The position numbers were made by a program, and so were the translations under genes. DNA of 8,117 nt from an archaeon (lineage in GTDB: Archaea > Thermoproteota > Nitrososphaeria > Nitrososphaerales > Nitrosopumilaceae): contig SBBK01000185.1 of assembly GCA_005240025.1 (NCBI GenBank), positions 1-8,117 on the forward strand, in the 5' to 3' direction. This document shows positions 1-6,079 of the stretch, piece after piece (position 1 is the first letter of the stretch; the number at the start of each line of letters is the position of its first letter). Below the pieces are notes generated by a model. It ran no database searches. It was not told where the DNA came from and saw only the letters and a program-made list of their open reading frames with translations.

Positions 1-366
1 GATCAGGTCATAATTACACGATTCGGCAAAAACTCTGTTAATCTGGATGCTGGACTCTTGGATGGTTTTGGCAACAAAATGTTTGCTTTTCTGGCCAACA
101 TGTGTTTTGGTGGAAATTTCACCGACACACTAAATGAGAGTAGAATTATCACAAGAAGAGCAATGGAGGAGATCAAGTTCGATGCAATGAAGTTCAGCTC
201 TACTCAACAAATGAGCATTAGAGGATTAAAAAAACGGCAAAAAATATACGAAATCATTGGCAATGAGGGCAAGCGCATAGGCGGAAAACGGAAAATGCGT
301 TCATTTCGTGTGGGCGCACAGCTCAGCTGGCAAATCCTCAAGGAGTTTGTAGTTTGGAAAGTATAG
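1..366 (+). CDS. GT2 family glycosyltransferase, dolichyl-phosphate-sugar-synthase-like (5' partial, C-terminal part)
   Basis: The reading frame is open from the first base of the window and ends at TAG 364-366, so this is the last ~121 residues of a larger protein that starts upstream. The visible part reads DQVIITRFG, then LLDGFGNKMFAFLANMCFGG, then NFTDTLNESRIITRRAMEEI. This matches the region of GT2 polyprenol-phosphate mannosyl/glucosyltransferases (DPM1/DPG-synthase group) where a conserved 'R...N....L.N..FG....D...G.R...R.A' pattern follows the catalytic core. The more usual 'GFRAF' is replaced here by 'ESRII'. The family transfers a sugar from a nucleotide donor to dolichyl/undecaprenyl phosphate on the cytoplasmic face. 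No membrane segment is visible at the C-terminus, as in single-domain DPM1-like enzymes. The catalytic DxD region lies outside the window. It overlaps the next gene by 13 nt, so the two are probably co-transcribed and the lipid-linked sugar made here could be the donor for the next enzyme. The family call is fairly sure; donor and acceptor are unknown. Confidence 0.72.
   Translation, partial: DQVIITRFGKNSVNLDAGLLDGFGNKMFAFLANMCFGGNFTDTLNESRIITRRAMEEIKFDAMKFSSTQQMSIRGLKKRQKIYEIIGNEGKRIGGKRKMRSFRVGAQLSWQILKEFVVWKV
341..345 (+). promoter_or_regulatory. Ribosome binding site supporting TTG start at 354
   Basis: AGGAG lies inside the end of the GT2 gene, 8 nt before the TTG at 354 and 20 nt before the alternative GTG at 366. 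The spacing favours TTG as the initiation codon of the glycosyltransferase, which would be translated from an internal position of a shared message. Confidence 0.5.
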
Positions 367-1973
367 TGCAGCTTTCTAAGAAAAAGATATTCATCTATTT
401 AACGATAATTGGTCTGGTTTCTCTCGGTCTAAAACTAGTTCTAGTCGACTTTACATCGGTTCCGGTACAGGACTCTTACGGCTACATACTTCATGCCATA
501 TCACATACCAATGGGGAATTCAGTGAGCCACCAAGAAAAACGCTTGGTTGGTCATTATTTGCATCCCCATTTTTCCTTTTGCTTAATTCCAATAATTTCA
601 TGGATTATGTCAACACAATGCGAATTCTTAGCATTGGACTGCTGACAATCACAATACCAATAATGTATGTTCTGGCCAGGAAGTTTTTTTCTGACAAATT
701 TGCTCTTGTGGCCGTATGTCTGTTTGCATTTGAACCCCACCTAAACCAGATTGCAGGTCAGGGGCTCTCGGAGGCACTATACATACCAGCCCTCTTACTT
801 TCATTTTATTTTATACTTGATAAAAAAACATCATACCTTTCATTTCTTTTTGCCGGATTTGTGTGGTGGATACGGTGGCCAGGACTCGTCATGTTTTTTG
901 TTATGTCACTAATTTTCTTTGTCAATAATAAAAAAACGCCAAAACTACTCATGACGTATGCAGCATGCGTTGGAATATTTCTTGTGGTTGTCTCTCCAAT
1001 GCTCATACACAGATATGAGCAGTACGGGGATTTTTTGTATTTTTCACTCTCTTCGAATTTCTTTAGTGGCGATTACGGGGCGCTTTTGGCAGAAAACACT
1101 AGAACAGACTATTCAGCCCAAAAATATATAGAAAATTATGGACTATTACAATTTGCAAGCAACTTTATCCTGACTGGAATAGTCAACATAACAGATCAGG
1201 TCTTTAGGATGCTGTTTCCATACCTGATCGTGCTAATCCCATTTGGAATATTGTTCTCATTTAGAGCACTCGATCAAAATCCAAAGCACATACGGGCCAA
1301 CTGGATTCTAATTCTAGTGACCCTGTGTGGTTCGGTACTCTCATTTTCACTAATCAATGAAAGAAGGTTTCTATTCTATTTGTATCCATTTTTAATTTTA
1401 TTCTGTACTATACCAATAGAACGTCTAACAAAATATGGCCTAAGTACATTCTCATATTCAGAAAGGCAAAAAAACATTGTTCTTTTGGCGGTAATGATCA
1501 TTATATTGATTTCATCAGCAGTCTTTGCCCAGCGTTATGTTCTAGATGATGTGGAGAAAGAAAAGACCAAATTTGCGGAATTCTTACTGACAAAATCTGA
1601 TGGAAGGATAATACTGAGCAATGAAGACTGGAAATATGGAACATTCCAAAAAATAAACAATCCGGAATTTTTCAAAGACTTTACAATCAATTACAACAAA
1701 AATCGATCCATCAACGAGCTAATTGCCACACCGTTTATCAGCCTATATGCTAACTCACTTCCAGAACTCATTGCCATTGGACCTCAGTACAACCTAAAGT
1801 ATGTCGTAGTATTTCAAAACGATATAGAGCCATGGTACGATTATCTGGCCGATGTATATGAAAACGAATCCGATCATCCTTATTTGATCAAAATATACGA
1901 TTCATCAAAGGAGGGGCTATATGTTGATGTTAAGGTATTTGAAATTGATTACGGTAAATGGAATGCCTATTAA
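354..1973 (+). CDS. Multi-pass membrane glycosyltransferase, GT-C fold / GT39-ArnT-like
   Basis: A 539-residue polytopic membrane protein. Hydrophobic helices run from about residue 12 to 395, followed by a soluble C-terminal domain of ~145 residues. GT-C hallmarks are visible. There is an acidic residue in the first extracytoplasmic loop (D40 in VPVQDSYGY), a conserved FEP (126-128), an acidic E140 in the next loop (QGLSEALY), R174 in WWIRWPG, and an NERRFLFYLYPF block near 335-346, typical of the Arg/Tyr/Pro stretch before the last helices. Enzymes of this group take a sugar from a polyprenyl-phosphate donor and transfer it to lipid, protein or glycan on the outer face of the membrane. The start is TTG at 354 with AGGAG at 341-345 (8-nt spacer). 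GTG at 366 (four codons in) is the alternative. It overlaps the GT2 gene upstream, which could supply its donor. It is a clear paralogue of the protein at 4477-6036. It lacks an oligosaccharyltransferase (Stt3/AglB) WWDYG motif at the expected place and is too short for AglB. Substrate unknown. Confidence 0.78.
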   Translation: MESIVQLSKKKIFIYLTIIGLVSLGLKLVLVDFTSVPVQDSYGYILHAISHTNGEFSEPPRKTLGWSLFASPFFLLLNSNNFMDYVNTMRILSIGLLTITIPIMYVLARKFFSDKFALVAVCLFAFEPHLNQIAGQGLSEALYIPALLLSFYFILDKKTSYLSFLFAGFVWWIRWPGLVMFFVMSLIFFVNNKKTPKLLMTYAACVGIFLVVVSPMLIHRYEQYGDFLYFSLSSNFFSGDYGALLAENTRTDYSAQKYIENYGLLQFASNFILTGIVNITDQVFRMLFPYLIVLIPFGILFSFRALDQNPKHIRANWILILVTLCGSVLSFSLINERRFLFYLYPFLILFCTIPIERLTKYGLSTFSYSERQKNIVLLAVMIIILISSAVFAQRYVLDDVEKEKTKFAEFLLTKSDGRIILSNEDWKYGTFQKINNPEFFKDFTINYNKNRSINELIATPFISLYANSLPELIAIGPQYNLKYVVVFQNDIEPWYDYLADVYENESDHPYLIKIYDSSKEGLYVDVKVFEIDYGKWNAY

Positions 1974-2008
1974 GGCATAAGGTGATAATGCGCCTGCCCA
2001 TGCCTTAA
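1970..2008 (+). repeat. Intergenic inverted repeat / potential stem-loop
   Basis: TTAAGGCAT (1970-1978) and ATGCCTTAA (2000-2008) are perfect 9-nt reverse complements separated by 21 nt. Inside the loop, AGGTG (1980-1984) can pair with CGCCT (1991-1995) with one G-U pair, giving a nested stem. The left arm contains the TAA stop of the upstream glycosyltransferase gene, and the right arm runs into the AT-rich promoter region of the SGNH gene. A second, mutually exclusive 6-bp hairpin also uses the left arm: ATGCCT (1963-1968) with AGGCAT (1973-1978). There is no T-run after it, so it is not a standard intrinsic terminator. It could be a processing or termination signal, or a protein-binding palindrome. 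Confidence 0.5.
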
Positions 2009-2017
2009 ATAGATGAA

Positions 2018-2023
2018 TTTAAA
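2018..2023 (+). promoter_or_regulatory. Putative archaeal TATA box (BoxA) for the SGNH-MBOAT pair
   Basis: TTTAAA at 2018-2023 is centred about 27 nt before the ATG at 2048, the spacing expected for a leaderless archaeal transcript starting at or next to the start codon. CTTAAATAG at 2004-2012 is an alternative that would give a leader of roughly a dozen nucleotides. No purine-rich Shine-Dalgarno sequence precedes the ATG, which fits leaderless initiation. The surroundings are AT-rich, so this is a suggestion from spacing and sequence only. Confidence 0.45.
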
Positions 2024-2047
2024 CTTGCAATAAATAAACTAGAATTA

Positions 2048-2995
2048 ATGAATCTGAAAATTGTCGTCTGTGTATCAATAGCGCTTCTGTCATCGCTTGT
2101 CGCAATAATATACTTTCAATCAGTTAATCCGGATCCGCTGATGAAAAGACAGGATGAATTTTATTCGCAGCCACCGGAATCAAACAAGGACATGGTACTG
2201 CTGCTGGGCGCCAGCCACGTAGGTCAGCTAAATACGACAAAAATCAATGAAATTGTATCTGAAACCTACGATAATTTTGTCGTATATAACCTTGCATACA
2301 ACGGGGACAACCCACAAAAACGATTTAGCAGCATGGTCAAAATCCTTGCATTAAAACCAAAGATCATAGTATACGGAATTTCATACCGTGATTTTGAATC
2401 AAAAACCCTCATTGAAAATGATTGGTTAAGACCAGATCAACTTGTTGGATACATTCTTCAAATTGATACGACTCCATTTCAAATAAACCCAAAACTCACT
2501 ACTTTGCAGGCAATCAGAGATGCCGTCAACGACGATGAATTATTTGCCAGCCGCAGGCAAATGACAATTCCAAACACACCATTTTTCCCATATCATGAGG
2601 ATCAGCTCGTCATAATTCCAAACGCCGCCATCAACAATATGGCTGGTACAACAGAGGGTGCAGGACTTTTTGTGGAAACTCCAGAAAAGACCAGACAATT
2701 AGTATACTTGAAAAAAATGATAGATGTATTCTCAGATAATGAAATTAAGATTGCTCTTTTCAGCGCCCCACTTCATCAGACATATCTGGCTGATCTTCCT
2801 GATACCTCAAAAACAAATTTCAGCCTAATATTGGATGATGTGGCAAAAAACCATGACGTTAAATTATACAATTACACATCAAAATATTCACAACTCAACA
2901 TATGGGCAAATACAGACCACGTTGCTTATAACAAAATGTCGATGGTATATAGCGAAGACATCGCACAAATAATTCTTGGCGAAGCAGGCAACTAA
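2048..2995 (+). CDS. Membrane-anchored SGNH-hydrolase-like protein, partner of MBOAT acyltransferase (AlgJ/AlgX/DltD/PatB-like role)
   Basis: A 315-residue protein with one N-terminal hydrophobic segment (about residues 3-24, a signal anchor without a lipobox cysteine) and a soluble, probably extracytoplasmic domain. SGNH-like features are visible. There is a block I strand-plus-nucleophile VLLLGASHVGQ (S56 in GASH replacing the usual GDS), a NLAYNGDNP turn (81-89) like the 'NL..nG..p' of MBOAT-associated SGNH proteins, a KIIVYGISYRDF strand, and a C-terminal NTDHVAYNKMS (D290, H291) where the catalytic Asp/His pair is expected. Such proteins accept an acyl group from the membrane MBOAT partner and place it on an extracellular glycan, as AlgJ/AlgX do for alginate and PatB for peptidoglycan. 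The stop codon TAA overlaps the ATG of the MBOAT gene (TAATG), so the two are translationally coupled, which is the strongest support for the role. The Asp/His spacing is unusual (see findings). No close homologue is recognised by eye, so subfamily and acceptor remain open. Confidence 0.72.
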   Translation: MNLKIVVCVSIALLSSLVAIIYFQSVNPDPLMKRQDEFYSQPPESNKDMVLLLGASHVGQLNTTKINEIVSETYDNFVVYNLAYNGDNPQKRFSSMVKILALKPKIIVYGISYRDFESKTLIENDWLRPDQLVGYILQIDTTPFQINPKLTTLQAIRDAVNDDELFASRRQMTIPNTPFFPYHEDQLVIIPNAAINNMAGTTEGAGLFVETPEKTRQLVYLKKMIDVFSDNEIKIALFSAPLHQTYLADLPDTSKTNFSLILDDVAKNHDVKLYNYTSKYSQLNIWANTDHVAYNKMSMVYSEDIAQIILGEAGN

Positions 2996-4467
2996 TGTTA
3001 TTTAATACCCCTGATTTTATCATCTTCTTCATAATCTTTCTAACTACAATTGCAATAGTAAAAAACAGAGAATTTCAGCACATCTTTTTGCTGATTGCCA
3101 GCTATTTCTTCTTCTATTACTCAAGTAACTACCTGATAGTTCTCTTGCTGTACACTACAATCTGGGATTTCTATCTAGGAAAGGCAATTTATGCCGCAAA
3201 TTCGGTAAAGAAGAAAAAAGCCCTTCTTATTACGAGCCTTGCAGGTAATCTAGGGCTACTCGGGTTTTTCAAGTATGCCGATTTCGCAATAACGCAATTC
3301 AATGTATTGGGACACCAATTTAATGTCGCAGAGCAAATACCACTGCTTAATCTGGCACTGCCAATCGCAATTTCATTTTATACCTTTCACTCCATTGGAT
3401 ACATAATAGACATCTATCGTGGACAAATAACACCAACAAAATCCCTCAGAGATTATGCAATATTTGTAGCATTTTTCCCACAACTCGTCGCAGGTCCTAT
3501 CCTGCGAGCGGGCCACTTCTTACCACAGTTGCGACAAAAATTAGAAAATTTCCAAACAAATGCGGCACTGCGCCAAATCCTGATTGAAAATACGAATCTG
3601 AAGCTTGGCATAACCATGATGACACTTGGCTTCTTCAAGAAAATGTTTTTTGCAGATAATGTTGCCCCAATGGTAAATGACATCTTTGCAAATCCCATGG
3701 GTCTTGATTCATTCACAATAATGCTTGGTGCGATAGCGTTTGGAATTCAAATTTATGGGGATTTCTCCGGATACTCTGATATTGCACTGGGAGCAGCCCT
3801 GATACTGGGATTAAAAATCCCAATTAATTTCAACAAGCCATATTTTGCAACATCACCATCAGATTTCTGGCGCCGCTGGCACATCTCTCTATCCACGTGG
3901 CTGAGGGATTATCTGTATGTGGCGCTGGGTGGAAACCGAAAATCAAAGCCAAGAACCTACTTTAACCTGATGACTGTAATGTTTTTGGGCGGATTGTGGC
4001 ATGGAGCAGCCTGGAATTTTGTCGTCTGGGGCCTTTTACACGGCGCATATCTAGCAATACACAAAGTCTTAGTTGATCTGTTTCCGGGTGCGGCTAAAAA
4101 CAAGTTTTTTGCCTCAAAGGCAGGAATCGTTTTCTCTATACTTGTGACGCAGTATTTGGTGTTCCTGACGTGGATTTCATTCAGAGTACAGAACTTTGAC
4201 CACATGACTTATGCAATGCAGAAATACATAATTTTGGACTTTCAGACAACAGAAACTCTAAGATTCATAGTATCACACAAGTTTCCGTTTGTAATCATGA
4301 TAATGTTCATAATTCTCCATGTAATATCATACAAAAAACAAAATCTGCCAGAAAGGATATCCAATTTTAAGCCTGTTACGTGGACGATCTTTCTTACAGT
4401 GGTGATGATGGCGATCTTGTTCTTTTTTGATGGAAATCCTGAGGACTTTATCTATTTTAAATTCTAA
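2995..4467 (+). CDS. MBOAT family membrane-bound O-acyltransferase (AlgI/PatA/DltB-like)
   Basis: A 490-residue polytopic protein with the complete signature of the AlgI/DltB branch of MBOAT. It begins MLFNTPDF and has an ASYFFFYYSS early helix, then FPQLVAGPILR (161-171), YGDFSGYSDIALGAALILG (254-272), NFNKPYF (278-284), the DFWRRWHISLSTWLRDYLY block (290-308, H296), and GGLWHGAAWNFVVWGLLHG (332-350) carrying the invariant MBOAT histidine H336. It ends FIYFKF, very like the FIYFQF end of many AlgI-type proteins. Length is typical of the family (~450-520). Family members take an acyl group from a cytoplasmic donor such as acetyl-CoA and hand it through the membrane to a partner SGNH protein, which acylates an exported polysaccharide. 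It shares one base with the upstream SGNH gene, so both are expected to be made together. The acyl group and glycan are not readable from the sequence, though acetyl is most likely. The family call is very secure. Confidence 0.93.
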   Translation: MLFNTPDFIIFFIIFLTTIAIVKNREFQHIFLLIASYFFFYYSSNYLIVLLLYTTIWDFYLGKAIYAANSVKKKKALLITSLAGNLGLLGFFKYADFAITQFNVLGHQFNVAEQIPLLNLALPIAISFYTFHSIGYIIDIYRGQITPTKSLRDYAIFVAFFPQLVAGPILRAGHFLPQLRQKLENFQTNAALRQILIENTNLKLGITMMTLGFFKKMFFADNVAPMVNDIFANPMGLDSFTIMLGAIAFGIQIYGDFSGYSDIALGAALILGLKIPINFNKPYFATSPSDFWRRWHISLSTWLRDYLYVALGGNRKSKPRTYFNLMTVMFLGGLWHGAAWNFVVWGLLHGAYLAIHKVLVDLFPGAAKNKFFASKAGIVFSILVTQYLVFLTWISFRVQNFDHMTYAMQKYIILDFQTTETLRFIVSHKFPFVIMIMFIILHVISYKKQNLPERISNFKPVTWTIFLTVVMMAILFFFDGNPEDFIYFKF

Positions 4468-4476
4468 ACAGGAAAA

Positions 4477-6036
4477 CTAGTGTACCGTATCTGAGAATTT
4501 TTCATAATCTATCCTATACACCTTGACATGATAATCAAACCCAGCATCAGCCGAATCAAATTCTTTGATCAGGTAGGGATATTCGTCTTCATTATAGTAT
4601 ACATCATTCAAAAAACTTGGCCTTTCTTTTGATCCATCTGTCACTAGGTGTTGCAATTTCAAATAGCGATTGCTCTCTATGAATTTTTCAAGGGAATCGT
4701 ATCCGTCCGTTAAAATCAATGTGGGGCCAAATATCTTGCCATTGATCAGAGTTGGGAAAGTAAGATTTGATAATTCTGCAACCCTGACATATTTTGATTC
4801 TGGATAGAAACTGTTAGTTACGTTTGTGATCTGATCAATTCTTTTTGCAATTTGATAAGCTTCTAACTCATGTTCATAATCTATCTTCTTATATTCAAGA
4901 AACAGAACAGATGACAAAACAAGTCCTAAAATCATCAAAGTTAACACTAATTTTTCTTTCCTGAATCTACCTGAAAATTTCTTTATTGTATACACAGAAA
5001 AGACACAAAATATCGGAAATATGCCGTAGAGGTATCTGGTATCTTGGATGTCTCTTGAATATGCGTACAGAGATGGTACCAGCATAGCAAGAATGGCAAA
5101 TACTATGAATGCCGTTTTGATATCTCGCTTATACAGAAATAACACAAATCCAAGAGGCGCAAAAAACACAAAAGTCGGAATCAGAACCCAACCCAAAAAT
5201 TTTAGCAAATTGAGCAATCCATTTCCAATGAATAAAACTGCGTTGCCGCTAGACTCATTTTGGATAAGGTAATCTGTTGCAACTACCCCACCTGTGATCT
5301 GATCTGTCAGGCCATTTTGACCAGTAGTCTGCATTCTAAGATACGAAACAGGTACAATAATCATCAGAAAAATCGTAATACATATAGCAAATTTTAATCC
5401 CAATGTCTTTTCCTTTCTGAACCTAATCAGGTAAATTACTGAAATTGGTATTATCAGTAACAGGCCTTCGTATCTTACCACTGCTAGCAATGCAGCGGTT
5501 CCAAATGATGCATAGACACTTTTCATGTTGTTACTAAGGAACAAAAGCAGTGTCACTGCAGTAAGCAAAATGAAGAAAGGTTGCGTTTCCCCAAGGACTG
5601 AGTTCTGTATTATTCTAGGCTCGAATATGAATATGGAAGTCCCTATTAGCGCATATCGTTTTTCCACAAATCTGGCGCACAGTAGGTAGATGGGTATTAC
5701 AGTAAGAACCGATATTACAGCACCAAGTATTCTTTGTGCAGTCATGTAGTCTAGAAAACTGGCTGAATCAAATAATGAAAAAAAGAATGAAACGAAAATC
5801 GGCCAACCGTTATTTGGAAAAGTATATCCTGTAGGTAATTTACCTAAAACACTAACATCGTTAGCATAAAAAAAATAACTCAAACCATCTAGGGTAATTG
5901 GAATATTAGAGGGAAAATAATACATTCGTAGTATAAGGCCGATTATAGCTATGACGCAAAGTAATCCGTACGAATTTTTTTTGAATCCAGCCAATCTATT
6001 TTCAGAATGACCAAATTTTTGATTATTCTCGTTCAT
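4477..6036 (-). CDS. Multi-pass membrane glycosyltransferase, GT-C fold / GT39-ArnT-like (paralogue of 354-1973)
   Basis: A 519-residue polytopic protein with a short cytoplasmic N-terminus, helices from about residue 22 to 378 and a soluble C-terminal domain of ~140 residues. It aligns along its length with the product of 354-1973. Loop-1 acidic D50 (IPITLDGLSYF) matches D40; FLDYMTAQRIL matches MDYVNTMRIL; FIFEPR matches FAFEPH; E150 (LGETQPFF) matches E140; VRYEGLL matches IRWPGLV; DTRYLYGIFPIF matches RRFLFYLYPFLI. Near the C-terminus YPYLIKEFDSADAG and HVKVYRIDYEKF match HPYLIKIYDSSKEG and DVKVFEIDYGKW. The family uses polyprenyl-phosphate-linked sugars on the outer membrane face. The ATG at 6036 follows a TATA-like box at the right distance. 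The stop is 9 nt from that of the convergent MBOAT gene, and the flippase gene lies 43 nt upstream on the same strand. Acceptor and sugar are unknown; ArnT-like action on lipid or PMT-like action on protein are both possible. Confidence 0.78.
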   Translation of the reverse strand: MNENNQKFGHSENRLAGFKKNSYGLLCVIAIIGLILRMYYFPSNIPITLDGLSYFFYANDVSVLGKLPTGYTFPNNGWPIFVSFFFSLFDSASFLDYMTAQRILGAVISVLTVIPIYLLCARFVEKRYALIGTSIFIFEPRIIQNSVLGETQPFFILLTAVTLLLFLSNNMKSVYASFGTAALLAVVRYEGLLLIIPISVIYLIRFRKEKTLGLKFAICITIFLMIIVPVSYLRMQTTGQNGLTDQITGGVVATDYLIQNESSGNAVLFIGNGLLNLLKFLGWVLIPTFVFFAPLGFVLFLYKRDIKTAFIVFAILAMLVPSLYAYSRDIQDTRYLYGIFPIFCVFSVYTIKKFSGRFRKEKLVLTLMILGLVLSSVLFLEYKKIDYEHELEAYQIAKRIDQITNVTNSFYPESKYVRVAELSNLTFPTLINGKIFGPTLILTDGYDSLEKFIESNRYLKLQHLVTDGSKERPSFLNDVYYNEDEYPYLIKEFDSADAGFDYHVKVYRIDYEKFSDTVH

Positions 6037-6059
6037 CTATTGAAATATTTTTTAAAAAG

Positions 6060-6068
6060 TATTAAACC
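6060..6068 (-). promoter_or_regulatory. Putative archaeal TATA box upstream of the minus-strand glycosyltransferase
   Basis: Read on the minus strand, GGTTTAATA (6068-6060) is centred about 26-27 nt before the A of the ATG at 6036, consistent with a leaderless transcript. A second AT-rich stretch, TTTTTAAAAAATATTT (6058-6043), lies closer and would place the transcription start inside the gene, so it is less likely. Together they suggest the gene has its own promoter despite the short 43-nt gap to the flippase gene. Evidence is spacing and sequence only. Confidence 0.4.
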
Positions 6069-6079
6069 ATTTGTATCAA

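Noticed and set aside
1825..1860. EPWYDYL near the C-terminus of the first GT-C protein, resembling the WWDYG motif of Stt3/AglB oligosaccharyltransferases
   Set aside because: The paralogue has PSFLNDVY at this place, the following residues do not fit, and the protein is far shorter than AglB. It is a chance resemblance.
3453..4205. Minus-strand open frames at 3453-3716 and 3957-4205 inside the MBOAT gene
   Set aside because: They are antisense to the strongly conserved MBOAT core and have no recognisable features.
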